In this document: positions 26,179 through 34,718 of the stretch, in pieces
How positions within the stretch are numbered: position 1 is the stretch's first letter
Layout: each line of letters begins with the position of its first letter
Assembly (NCBI GenBank): GCA_964463355.1
Contig: CAYXBP010000003.1
Coordinates: forward strand, 1 to 64,000
Source of the DNA: Firm-04 sp964463355
GTDB lineage: Bacteria; Bacillota; Clostridia; Oscillospirales; Ruminococcaceae
Length of the DNA: 64,000 bases
Reading direction: 5' to 3'
Notes under the pieces: generated by a model
Told to the model about the DNA's origin: nothing
Databases searched by the model: none
What the model saw: the letters and a program-made list of their open reading frames with translations, nothing else
Translations under genes and position numbers: made by a program

Positions 26179-27402
26179 TTATTCTTTTGCAGAGGATGCA
26201 TCCAAACGCTCCACACCTTGCAGCTTTCGTGTAAGCTGACGTGTGCGCACGCCCACCAGATCATCGAGATTCTTTTCAGCGCGACGGATCTGCTCCTGTG
26301 TTTTTTCCAGTGCAGATGCAAATGTTTCAAATTCTGCTTTCACCTCTCCTAAAATCTGCCATACCTGATTGCTATGCTGCCGAATCGCTAATGTGCGGAA
26401 TCCCATTTGCAGCGCATTGAGCGTAGCAGCCATAGTAGATGGCCCTGCAACACTGACATGATACTGTCGCTGCAACTGTTCTGGCAGACCACTGTTGACA
26501 ACCTCTGCATACAAGCCCTCAAAAGGCAGAAACAGTACAGCAAATTGTGTGGTGTACGGTGGTTGAATATACTTTTCGCTGATATCCTTTGCGCACTTTT
26601 TTATTACGCGTTCCAGATTCTTTTTTGCATCTTGCAGTTTTGCTTTATCACCTGAATCGTAAGCATTTTGCAATTCTGCGTAAGTATCACCCGGGAATTT
26701 GGAATCAATCGGCAGGTACACAGGCTTTCCGTCTTCATCGCCAGGCAGACGGACTGCAAACTCCACATGATCGCGACTGCCAGGTATCGTGGCGATTTCA
26801 CACTCATATTGTTCAGGGGCAAGAATCTCGCGCAGAATGGAGCCAAGCTGCAATTCGCCAAGGATACCTCTTGCTTTCACATTGGACAGCACCTTTTTCA
26901 GACCGCCCACATCCCCTGCAATTGTTTGCATTTCGCCCAAACCTTTATACACCTGTTCCAAACGCTCACTAACCAAACGAAAGGATTCATTCATGCGGCT
27001 GGTAAGCGTTTCTTGTAGCTGTTCATTGACCGTTTTGTTGATGTTGTCCAGACGGCGATTGTTTTCACTTTGCAGCTGTTCCATGCTCCCCTGCATCGTT
27101 TTTCGCAAAGATTCCATACGAGCATCGTTGCTGTTTTGTAACGTGCGAAATCGTTCTTCCAGTTGCTGCATCTGCCCTTGAATGGCAGTATGCGTCAATT
27201 TTTGCTGCTCTGCAAGGCTATGCTCCAATGCCGTAATGCGGTCACACATACGGTCACTGATGGCAGTAAGCTGCTGTTGCCGCAGCTGCGCTTCATGTTG
27301 TTTTTGCGTTTCATCACCTGTCTGTCGCTTGCTGCCCTGCAACAGAATCAGAACGCTGCAAATCATTGAGATTACGGCGCAAATCAGTATTGCAATTTCC
27401 AT
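26179..27402 (-). CDS. rmuC: RmuC-family DNA recombination protein
   Basis: RmuC proteins are membrane-anchored, nuclease-fold proteins that limit recombination of inverted repeats; their exact activity is unsettled. The product (407 residues) has an N-terminal membrane segment (EIAILICAVISMICSVLILL), a long coiled coil rich in Gln to about residue 160, and the RmuC core with VGGLKKVLSNVKARGILGE, LPIDSKFPGDTY, FLPFEGLYAEVV and GPSTMAATLNALQMGF. The start is at the ATG preceded by GGAAGGAT; a longer in-frame reading lacks a ribosome binding site. Confidence 0.92.
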   Translation of the reverse strand: MEIAILICAVISMICSVLILLQGSKRQTGDETQKQHEAQLRQQQLTAISDRMCDRITALEHSLAEQQKLTHTAIQGQMQQLEERFRTLQNSNDARMESLRKTMQGSMEQLQSENNRRLDNINKTVNEQLQETLTSRMNESFRLVSERLEQVYKGLGEMQTIAGDVGGLKKVLSNVKARGILGELQLGSILREILAPEQYECEIATIPGSRDHVEFAVRLPGDEDGKPVYLPIDSKFPGDTYAELQNAYDSGDKAKLQDAKKNLERVIKKCAKDISEKYIQPPYTTQFAVLFLPFEGLYAEVVNSGLPEQLQRQYHVSVAGPSTMAATLNALQMGFRTLAIRQHSNQVWQILGEVKAEFETFASALEKTQEQIRRAEKNLDDLVGVRTRQLTRKLQGVERLDASSAKE

Positions 27403-27517
27403 TGTATTCACTATCCTTCCGTGCGTTTGAAAGAATCTACCAAATGTCTGCGTCATCTGCTTTTTTAGAGATGTTTTACTTTGTAAATCATACAGGCAAC
27501 CATAAAAGCCCAGTTTG

Positions 27518-27547
27518 TAATATACCATATTTCTCTTTTTTTGTCAA
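27518..27547 (-). promoter_or_regulatory. Promoter of rmuC
   Basis: On the minus strand TTGACA (27547-27542), 18 bases, then TATATT (27523-27518). Confidence 0.72.
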
Positions 27548-27679
27548 GGCAAAAAGAAAATTTGGAAATCACGAATTATGGGTAAGTTTCATTCAAGCAT
27601 TGCTGAATCACGCCAAAAAAGCCTTCATGTGTGACAAACGAAAACTGGATTTTCTGCGTAATTTTGTGAATATCGGTTC

Positions 27680-27708
27680 TTGCAATCATCAACAAAATAT
27701 GATATAAT
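27680..27708 (+). promoter_or_regulatory. Promoter of the ATPase-ferredoxin oxidoreductase operon
   Basis: TTGCAA (27680-27685), 17 bases, TATAAT (27703-27708), 39 bases before the ATG of the ATPase gene. Confidence 0.78.
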
Positions 27709-27747
27709 GTAAGGTAATCCTGTAGCTTAGAAAGGATTTCTATCATT

Positions 27748-28422
27748 ATGAAGCTCCCTTTGAAACGAATCGTGGTGGTCACAGGTCACTACGGCTCAGG
27801 AAAAACAAACTTTACCGCCGCCCTTGCCTTACAGCTTGCCGCTGAAGGGAAAAAAGTGACTGTGGTAGATTTTGATCTTGTGAACCCTTATTTCCGCACG
27901 GCGGATTTCGCTGATGTTTTCGCCGAAAAAGGCATTACCCTGCGCGCCCCGGATTTTGCCAATACCAATGTAGATATCCCCAGCGTCCAGTTTGATCTGG
28001 GTGGGCTTGCCGACGCAGGAGAAACTTTGCTGATTGATGTGGGCGGTGACGATGACGGTGCTGTGGCACTGGGCAGATACGCACATATTCTGAACAGTTA
28101 TGCCGAAACAGACGAGTTGGATATGGTCGCCGTGGTTTCTTTCCGCAGATATTTGACTCGTACCGCAGAAGAAGCACAAGCTTATCTGCAAAGCATTGAA
28201 CAGGTTAGCCGTATGCGGCTTTCGGGCATCGTCAACAATACGAATCTGGGTGTTGAAACAACAACGGAGATGATTGAAGCCAGCATTGCTGAGGCGGAAA
28301 AGCTTTCTGCACTGACAGGGCTGCCTTTGATTTGTACTGTTGCCCCAGATATCATTGAAACACCGCAAACTGGCAATTGCCCCCTGATGACCGTCCCTTT
28401 GATGGTAAAACTGCCGTGGTGA
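27748..28422 (+). CDS. MinD/ParA-like P-loop ATPase next to oxidoreductase genes
   Basis: The 224-residue protein is a SIMIBI-class P-loop ATPase. It has the phosphate loop VVVTGHYGSGKTNFTAALA (a GxxGxGKT Walker A without the deviant N-terminal Lys of ParA), VVDFDLVNPYFRTADF and a later LLIDVGGDDDGA. It is not a chromosome-segregation ParA: it lacks a ParB partner and heads an operon with the ferredoxin and three subunits of a 2-oxoacid:ferredoxin oxidoreductase. Similar ATPases precede such operons in other Clostridia. A role in iron-sulfur cluster or cofactor loading is a guess from context. Confidence 0.82.
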   Translation: MKLPLKRIVVVTGHYGSGKTNFTAALALQLAAEGKKVTVVDFDLVNPYFRTADFADVFAEKGITLRAPDFANTNVDIPSVQFDLGGLADAGETLLIDVGGDDDGAVALGRYAHILNSYAETDELDMVAVVSFRRYLTRTAEEAQAYLQSIEQVSRMRLSGIVNNTNLGVETTTEMIEASIAEAEKLSALTGLPLICTVAPDIIETPQTGNCPLMTVPLMVKLPW

Positions 28423-28534
28423 CAGCATATCGCATATACGGCATATTGTATCCTCTGTAGAATCCGGAAATGATGCAGCAAATGCAGCAGTTCCGCAGCT
28501 CTAAAAATCTTAAAAAGAAAGGAATGGACTTTTT

Positions 28535-28741
28535 ATGGCTAAAATGTCTGTCATTTTTGACCGTTGCAAAGGCTGTGAGTTGTGTACAACCGCCTGTCCG
28601 AAGCATATCGTCGCATTGCAGCATGAAAAGCGTAACAAGGAGGGTGTTTTCACCGCAGTTTGTACCGATGAATCCGCCTGCATCGGCTGTGCTATGTGCG
28701 CAATGATCTGCCCTGATTGTGCTATCGTGATCGAAAAATAA
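28535..28741 (+). CDS. 2x[4Fe-4S] ferredoxin subunit of 2-oxoacid oxidoreductase
   Basis: This is the delta (ferredoxin) subunit of a 2-oxoacid:ferredoxin oxidoreductase, passing electrons from the TPP centre to free ferredoxin. The 68-residue protein has two cluster motifs, CKGCELCTTACP and CIGCAMCAMICP. The gene starts 113 bases after the ATPase gene and ends 20 bases before the alpha-subunit gene. Confidence 0.92.
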   Translation: MAKMSVIFDRCKGCELCTTACPKHIVALQHEKRNKEGVFTAVCTDESACIGCAMCAMICPDCAIVIEK

Positions 28742-28761
28742 TTTGGAAAGGAAGATTTTCA

Positions 28762-29826
28762 TTGGAAAAAGTTTTGATGAAAGGTAACGAAGCTTTGGCA
28801 GAAGCTGCAATTCGTGCAGGCTGCAAGTGCTTTTTTGGTTACCCCATTACCCCTCAAACAGAGTTGTCTGAGTATCTCTCTAAGCAGATGCCCAAGCGTG
28901 GCGGCGTGTTTTTGCAAGCTGAGTCCGAAGTCGCTGCTATCAATATGGTGTTGGGTGCCGCTTCCACCGGTACCCGCGTCATGACCTCTTCTTCTTCACC
29001 TGGCGTTTCACTGAAGTCAGAGGGCATCTCCTACATTGCAGGCTCCGATGTTCCTGCGCTCATCATCAATGTACAGCGCGGCGGCCCTGGTCTGGGCGGC
29101 ATTCAGCCCTCGCAAGCTGATTACTGGCAAGCAACCAAGGGCTTAGGTCACGGCGATTTTCGCCTGATCGTGCTTGCTCCCTCTTCCGTGCAGGAAGTCG
29201 TAGATCTGGTGGGTAAAGCATTTGATTTGGGTGACAAGTATCGCGTGCCCGTTATGCTGCTCTCCGATGGTCTGTTGGGTCAGATGATGGAGCCGGTTTC
29301 TTTCCCAGAAACCACCGAAACATCGCAAATTGACAAATCCAGCTGGGCTGCAAATGGCACCAAAATGGCGCGTGAGCATCATATTGTCAATTCTTTGTAC
29401 ATTGAAGCAACTGACCTTGAGGAAATCGTGAAAGAACGCTACAAGCGTTATGCGATCATTGAGGAGAACGAATCCGATGCGGAAAGCTACCTGACCGATG
29501 ATGCGGAAGTCGTAGTTGTTGCATATGGTGCAACTGCCCGTGTGGTAAAATCTGCCGTAAACAAAGCAAGAGCTGCCGGTATCAAGGCAGGTATGCTTCG
29601 CCCGATCACCCTCTGGCCTTTCCCGAAGAAGCAGCTTTGTGCTGCCTGCGAGAACGCAAAGGCTGTGCTGACTGTTGAGATGAGCATGGGTCAGATGGTC
29701 GACGATGTGAAGCTGGCACTGGAGTGCAAAAAGCCTGTTTCCTTCTTTGGCAGAACTGGTGGCGTGATACCTACCCCTGCTGAAGTTTATGCGGAGATTG
29801 AAAAACTGAACGGAGGTGCGCTGTAA
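28762..29826 (+). CDS. vorB: 2-oxoacid:ferredoxin oxidoreductase alpha subunit (VorB type)
   Basis: This subunit of the oxygen-sensitive complex oxidises a 2-oxo acid (branched-chain 2-oxoacids or 2-oxoglutarate) to its acyl-CoA with reduction of ferredoxin. The 354-residue protein carries the pyrimidine-binding part: KGNEALAEAAIRAGC, FFGYPITPQTEL, ESEVAAINMVLGAASTG, TSSSSPGVSLKSEGISY and RGGPGLGGIQPSQADY. A TTG start is chosen because GGAAAGGAAG lies just upstream and the family begins here. The stop overlaps the start of the beta subunit by one base. Sequence alone does not separate VorB from KorA. Confidence 0.9.
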   Translation: MEKVLMKGNEALAEAAIRAGCKCFFGYPITPQTELSEYLSKQMPKRGGVFLQAESEVAAINMVLGAASTGTRVMTSSSSPGVSLKSEGISYIAGSDVPALIINVQRGGPGLGGIQPSQADYWQATKGLGHGDFRLIVLAPSSVQEVVDLVGKAFDLGDKYRVPVMLLSDGLLGQMMEPVSFPETTETSQIDKSSWAANGTKMAREHHIVNSLYIEATDLEEIVKERYKRYAIIEENESDAESYLTDDAEVVVVAYGATARVVKSAVNKARAAGIKAGMLRPITLWPFPKKQLCAACENAKAVLTVEMSMGQMVDDVKLALECKKPVSFFGRTGGVIPTPAEVYAEIEKLNGGAL

Positions 29827-30584
29827 TGGCTGTTGTTTTTGAAAGACCGCACGCTCTGTGCGATGTTCGTTTGCACTATTGTGCAGGCTGTACGCATGGT
29901 ATCATCCATCGTCTGGTCTGCGAAGTCATTGACGAGATGGGCATTGAGGGCGAAACTGTTGGTGTTTGCCCTGTAGGCTGCTCTGTGTTTGCCTACAATT
30001 ACTTCAACTGTGATATGATTGAAGCACCTCACGGTCGTGCGCCGGCTGTAGCAACTGGTGTCAAGCGCGCCCGTCCCGACCTGAATGTCTTTACCTATCA
30101 GGGCGATGGTGACCTTGCCGCCATTGGTACTGCCGAAACGGTTCACGCTGCAACTCGTGGCGAAAATATTGTTGTGATTTTCGTCAACAATACTACATAC
30201 GGTATGACTGGCGGTCAGATGGCTCCTACCACGCTGCCTGGACAGGTCACCACAACCACCCCCTATGGTAGAGATCCTAAGGCAAACGGTTACCCCATCC
30301 GTGTATGTGAGATGCTTTCTACGCTGACTGGTACTGCATATGCTGCCCGTACTGCTGTGGATACTGTTCCCCATATCCGTGAAACCAAAAAGGCAATTCG
30401 CAAAGCGTTTGAAAACCAGAAGGCAGGTAAGGGCTTCTCGATTGTAGAAGTGCTTTCCACTTGTCCCTCTAACTGGGGGCTGACACCGAAAGAGTCCATC
30501 AAGCGTTTGCAGGATGAGTGCATTCCTTACTATCCGCTGGGTGTTTATAAGGATATCGACGCAGAGGGAGGCGAAACGAAATGA
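29826..30584 (+). CDS. 2-oxoacid:ferredoxin oxidoreductase beta subunit (TPP-binding)
   Basis: This is the subunit holding the pyrophosphate end of thiamine diphosphate. The 252-residue protein shows LHYCAGCTHGIIHRLV (CxGC motif near a cluster), PHGRAPAVATGVKRARP and the TPP motif GDGDLAAIGTAETVHAATRGENIVVIFVNN. It is within the usual length for the family. The ATG shares one base with the end of the alpha-subunit gene, and its own end overlaps the gamma-subunit start by four bases, so the three subunits are translationally coupled. Confidence 0.93.
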   Translation: MAVVFERPHALCDVRLHYCAGCTHGIIHRLVCEVIDEMGIEGETVGVCPVGCSVFAYNYFNCDMIEAPHGRAPAVATGVKRARPDLNVFTYQGDGDLAAIGTAETVHAATRGENIVVIFVNNTTYGMTGGQMAPTTLPGQVTTTTPYGRDPKANGYPIRVCEMLSTLTGTAYAARTAVDTVPHIRETKKAIRKAFENQKAGKGFSIVEVLSTCPSNWGLTPKESIKRLQDECIPYYPLGVYKDIDAEGGETK

Positions 30585-31117
30585 CCTATGAGATTCTTTT
30601 GGCAGGCTTTGGCGGACAGGGTGTTTTGTTCGCTGGCAAACTGCTGGCATACTGCGCAATGTTTGAAGGCAAGGAGATCAGTTGGCTGCCAAGCTACGGC
30701 CCAGAGATGCGCGGCGGTAAGTGCAACTGCTCTGTATGTATCTCCGATGAGCCGATTGGCTCACCCAAGGTTTTGGAACCCGATCTTCTAATTGCCCTCA
30801 ATGGTCCTTCTTTTGATGCATTTGTACCGACTGTCAAAGCGGGCGGTAAGGTATTCGCAGATAGCTCCCTGATTGATGCAACCTGCGACCGCACCGATAT
30901 CGACTGCTACATGGTACCCGCTACTCAGATTGCCGATGATAACGGTCTTGCAAAAGGCTCTAACATTGTTTTGTTGGGCAAGCTGCTGGCAGAAACAGGC
31001 ATTTTTTCCACTGAAACAGTTCGTAAGGCTCTGGAAAAAAATACGCCTGCATCTCGTGCGCATACCATTGAGAATAACATGAAAGCCATCGCACTTGGCA
31101 TGGCATATCAGTGCTGA
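30581..31117 (+). CDS. 2-oxoacid:ferredoxin oxidoreductase gamma subunit
   Basis: The gamma subunit forms the catalytic domain that binds CoA and stabilises the complex. The 178-residue protein begins TYEILLAGFGGQGVLFAGKLL, the Rossmann-like start seen in this family, followed by the conserved SWLPSYGPEMRGGKCNCSV. It is the last gene of the ATPase-ferredoxin-alpha-beta-gamma operon and is followed by a strong terminator. Confidence 0.94.
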   Translation: MTYEILLAGFGGQGVLFAGKLLAYCAMFEGKEISWLPSYGPEMRGGKCNCSVCISDEPIGSPKVLEPDLLIALNGPSFDAFVPTVKAGGKVFADSSLIDATCDRTDIDCYMVPATQIADDNGLAKGSNIVLLGKLLAETGIFSTETVRKALEKNTPASRAHTIENNMKAIALGMAYQC

Positions 31118-31143
31118 AACGAAAGTACTGAAAAGAATAACAC

Positions 31144-31181
31144 AAAGCCGAGAGAACGATTTGTTCTCTCGGCTTTTTTTC
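31144..31181 (+). terminator. Terminator of the oxidoreductase operon
   Basis: AAAGCCGAGAGAAC pairs with GTTCTCTCGGCTTT around a five-base loop, followed by a run of seven T. Confidence 0.92.
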
Positions 31182-31197
31182 GGAATCATTATGATGA

Positions 31198-34100
31198 TTA
31201 ACGCAACAATTTTTTCTTCTGTGCTTCAAATTCTTCCTGTGTTAAAACGCCGTCATCCAGCAGCTGTTTCAATTTGATCAACTCATCCGCCACCAGATTC
31301 TTTTCCAGTTCGCGGGATGCTTCATCCACCTTGATTTTCATAACCTTGGTTTCCACAACTTCAGGCTCTTCCTCAACAGGAATCTCATAAATGCCCTTCT
31401 TGCGGTTTTCTGCGATCATCAACATCATGGGATTATGCTTTCTGTCGAAGATAAAGAACATCACACAGCAGAACACGCCGCAAGCCAACAGAAACAGCCC
31501 GAGATAGAATCCCTTAGAGGCAAACTGCATTTTAACGGTATGCTCACCTGGCTCCAGCGGAATACCAATCATTGCAGTAAACAATTCAACTGGCTCCACC
31601 TTCTGACCGTCTACCCATACTGTCCAACCTGGCTCATAGGGGATAGAAGTCATCATGATCTGATCTTCTTTTGCGGTGATTTTACCCTCAAGCGTTCTGC
31701 CGCCGTACTCAGTCAACTCCCACTGCTGCTGTTTCAGAAGATCAATATCCTCTTGGAAGAGATCTTCATCAAAGTGATAGAAGAAGAAATTCTTAATGAT
31801 GGTATACTTTTCGGTCTTGCCGCCGTCTTTGGTCAAGGTCAGACGAAGCTGTAGCTGGTCGCCCTTCTGATAATTTCCCAGACGGAAAATGTGGTAGTTA
31901 TCAGTTTCAAAATAAGAACCCAAGCCAATTGCATTGCTGCCGTCCTTATTCTTACAGACCGGTTCATCCAGATTCCACTGGTCAGCAAGCCAAAGATTCA
32001 CGCGGCTTTCGTTTTCGGTCTTAAAGAAGAAATAGATGGGGTCATCCGACTGTACTTCAATAAAAATATCGATGGTAGGATCAGCCGCATCAGCTTCCGC
32101 ACGGTAATTTGTTTGCGTACCATATGGCTGTGTATACACGCCGTTGAGTCGCAGTTCTTTGGTAAGTGAGATAGGATAATAGTATTGTTTCCAAGTATCA
32201 AAATTGCCATCGGCTTTGAAGCTTGTGTTACCGCTGATGGTACTCATCAGGATATTCTGGCTATTAAACGGATTATCATTGCCGAAACTGCCAATGCGCT
32301 TGATGTCCTCATCGACCATATAACCGATAGAAAGCGCATTGGGATTCTCGTAGACGCTGATATTCATATTTTTGCCGCTCTGGTTAATGCAAGTTTCCTC
32401 CATGACCTTTTCATAGGTAGGATTCAGCTCACGCACTTTGCCATTTTGGTCAAGCACATATTTGATACCCAACAAGCTATCTGCAAGGGCGGTATTGCCA
32501 TCATAGCGTGAATAGTAGCTACGGCAGGAATAACCCATTGCCTCGATGAATTTCAGCACCTTTGTATTCATCACAGAGCTGGAGTGGGTCAAACCACGCA
32601 ACCCAAAACCAGAGTTATCGTTTACGGTACGCACATAAGTTTTCTCTGCACGGTAGAAGCTCTGGTCATAATCATACAGCTTATCCACCAGCTCTCTGCC
32701 GCTTTGCACATACTGCTTATAAGAAGTTCTGGTAGAATAGGCAACCTCATAGTCGATATCTTTAAAGGTACAAACTGCGTTATAGACCAATTCGCCGCCA
32801 ACTACAACAAGCAAAGCCAATGGCACAGCAATTTTTGCACCCTGTGAAGGGTTCTTCTTACCCATAAAGTAGATGAACCCAGCATAGACCGCTGCAAGAA
32901 TAATCGTCATCCAGATAGAGCCAAAGGTATCCAGGTATACATTATCCTTCATATTCAGGTACTGTTTTGAATTTGCCAACAGCATCACTGCTGCGATACC
33001 CACCACACTGCCGATAATTGCAGGAAGCTTGATATTGCCCACATAGCGGAACGCCATGGCAGCCATGGAGATCACCACAAAAGAGAAAACAAACGAATAA
33101 CGGAAAGGAAGCCAGTTCGGAACCTGTCCACCATGCCACAGCATATCAATGGGCTTGATATACATACTGATGAACATTACGGCAATCAAGAAAGTATAGC
33201 CAATTTTTTTGCGGTTACGGATACGATTATTGAGATAGAACAATGGCAAAAACAGGAACGCCAGCACGCCGCAGTAAATCTCTGGTTTACCTTCAACATT
33301 CACAGAATTATACTGGTTCACGGCAAACTGTGCAAGAAATTCCAGCGGATCAAACTGTGTTTTGAAGCTGTAATCGGGCGTAGTGAAATCGAACTTACCC
33401 AAAGAAAGCGCATTGTACACAGGCAGGATCATAAACGCGGCACACATCATAGCAACAGCGGTTGCAATGACCATTCTGCCAAACATCATTGCCAAGGATT
33501 TTACCTCGTATTTCAGCTTATCCGAGCCAAAGCAGACATAATACAGAAAATAGAATGCCGTGAAAATGCAGCACATAAAGCCAATATAGAAGTTTGCAAT
33601 GCACATAATTGCCAACGGAAGGATATAGTTGAGTTTTCTGCCATCATCCACCAGATACTCTACGCCCAGACAAATCAGTGGCAAGAAAACCATACCATCC
33701 AACCACATGGGATCAATGGTTTGGATGATGCCATAAGCACACATACTGTACATCAACGAAAGAATCATTGCGTACATAGGCTGCAAGCCCTTGGAACGGC
33801 GCAGATAATGGAACATCGTTACCGAAGCCGCGCCCAGCTTGCACAAAATCATGATGAGCATTGCACCGAGAATCATGGTTCTAGGCAGCAGGATCACGAT
33901 CAGCGTAAAGGGGCTTGCGAGGTAATAGCCGATAATGCCCATATAATCGCCGGAAAGATTACGACTCCAGTTGTAAAGAATGCTGCCATCGCCATGGAAT
34001 GCATCACGAATGGCTTCAAAGTAATAGATATACTGTCCGTTCAAATCAAGGCACAGTACCGATTCATCGCCGAAGGGATACATACCAAAAATCGCATATG

Positions 34101-34245
34101 CGAGATAAATGAGCGCAACCGGGAGAAAAAACGCCAGGAAATAATACCGGTTGCGACCGAGCCATGCGAGTACACCTTTTCCACTTGATGCAGGTGGTTG
34201 CAGCGTACCAGCGTTAGCTGCGGGTTTCTGATTTGCCTTTGCCAT
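31198..34245 (-). CDS. YfhO-family membrane glycosyltransferase-like protein with C-terminal SHOCT motif
   Basis: YfhO proteins are large multi-pass membrane proteins, thought to be GT-C type glycosyltransferases that decorate wall or lipid-linked polymers. The 1015-residue protein has about 12-14 membrane segments in its first 500 residues, with the loop motifs LCLDLNGQYIYYFEAIRD and WSRNLSGDYMGIIGYYLA after the first segment, a large beta-rich outer domain (about 530-900), a last membrane segment (YLGLFLLACGVFCCVMFFIF) and a cytoplasmic tail. The last 30 residues (ELIKLKQLLDDGVLTQEEF) match a SHOCT helix pair, an uncommon addition. AAGGAGG precedes the ATG. Confidence 0.85.
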   Translation of the reverse strand: MAKANQKPAANAGTLQPPASSGKGVLAWLGRNRYYFLAFFLPVALIYLAYAIFGMYPFGDESVLCLDLNGQYIYYFEAIRDAFHGDGSILYNWSRNLSGDYMGIIGYYLASPFTLIVILLPRTMILGAMLIMILCKLGAASVTMFHYLRRSKGLQPMYAMILSLMYSMCAYGIIQTIDPMWLDGMVFLPLICLGVEYLVDDGRKLNYILPLAIMCIANFYIGFMCCIFTAFYFLYYVCFGSDKLKYEVKSLAMMFGRMVIATAVAMMCAAFMILPVYNALSLGKFDFTTPDYSFKTQFDPLEFLAQFAVNQYNSVNVEGKPEIYCGVLAFLFLPLFYLNNRIRNRKKIGYTFLIAVMFISMYIKPIDMLWHGGQVPNWLPFRYSFVFSFVVISMAAMAFRYVGNIKLPAIIGSVVGIAAVMLLANSKQYLNMKDNVYLDTFGSIWMTIILAAVYAGFIYFMGKKNPSQGAKIAVPLALLVVVGGELVYNAVCTFKDIDYEVAYSTRTSYKQYVQSGRELVDKLYDYDQSFYRAEKTYVRTVNDNSGFGLRGLTHSSSVMNTKVLKFIEAMGYSCRSYYSRYDGNTALADSLLGIKYVLDQNGKVRELNPTYEKVMEETCINQSGKNMNISVYENPNALSIGYMVDEDIKRIGSFGNDNPFNSQNILMSTISGNTSFKADGNFDTWKQYYYPISLTKELRLNGVYTQPYGTQTNYRAEADAADPTIDIFIEVQSDDPIYFFFKTENESRVNLWLADQWNLDEPVCKNKDGSNAIGLGSYFETDNYHIFRLGNYQKGDQLQLRLTLTKDGGKTEKYTIIKNFFFYHFDEDLFQEDIDLLKQQQWELTEYGGRTLEGKITAKEDQIMMTSIPYEPGWTVWVDGQKVEPVELFTAMIGIPLEPGEHTVKMQFASKGFYLGLFLLACGVFCCVMFFIFDRKHNPMMLMIAENRKKGIYEIPVEEEPEVVETKVMKIKVDEASRELEKNLVADELIKLKQLLDDGVLTQEEFEAQKKKLLR

Positions 34246-34310
34246 GAATATCCTCCTTATTTTTCACAGCGGGAAAAGATAACCTTGCCCGCAGTAATAC
34301 ATACTTCTTT

Positions 34311-34339
34311 ATTATACTATATTCTTCCCGATTTTACAA
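34311..34339 (-). promoter_or_regulatory. Promoter of the yfhO-like gene
   Basis: On the minus strand TTGTAA (34339-34334), 17 bases, TATAAT (34316-34311). Confidence 0.72.
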
Positions 34340-34537
34340 GCACTTTGTGCCACTTTTTTATATTTTTCCGTCACAAGAAGGACAACTTACTGCAATGATA
34401 CTTTCATTTTTCATCACAAAACACGCATACATAAGGCGAAAAGACCAGCCGAATATTACAATTCTGTACGCGGAGATAAAAGTGCGCGAAAGAACGTGAC
34501 AATATTTGTAAGATTTCCCATAATTTATGCAAAATGC

Positions 34538-34566
34538 TTGCACTTTTCCAAAAAATATGCTATACT
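34538..34566 (+). promoter_or_regulatory. Promoter of dnaA
   Basis: TTGCAC (34538-34543), 17 bases, TATACT (34561-34566). TTTTCCAAA in the spacer resembles a weak DnaA box and could allow autoregulation. Confidence 0.75.
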
Positions 34567-34718
34567 ATATTATGTATCGAATGACGCGTGGGGCGTTTTG
34601 CTTTGTCGCGTTTTTCTCATTTTATAAGGCGGTTTTTCAGCATCAGAATCATACAAGCAAGATGATTTCGAAACGATATACCGCAAATGATTTTTGAAAA
34701 GGATGTGAATCAACCACC

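Larger units (their letters stand above)
34246..34718. other. Intergenic region between yfhO-like gene and dnaA
   Basis: No gene lies here. The stretch holds two diverging promoters (34311-34339 leftward, 34538-34566 rightward) and a roughly 150-base dnaA leader. I see only one DnaA-box-like word (TTTTCCAAA near 34544), so the main origin elements are not here. The leader has no structure I recognise. Confidence 0.65.

Noticed and set aside
33133..34188. Open frame of 351 codons on the plus strand
   Set aside because: It is antisense to the membrane helices of the YfhO-like gene and is rich in His/Gln as expected of such a shadow.
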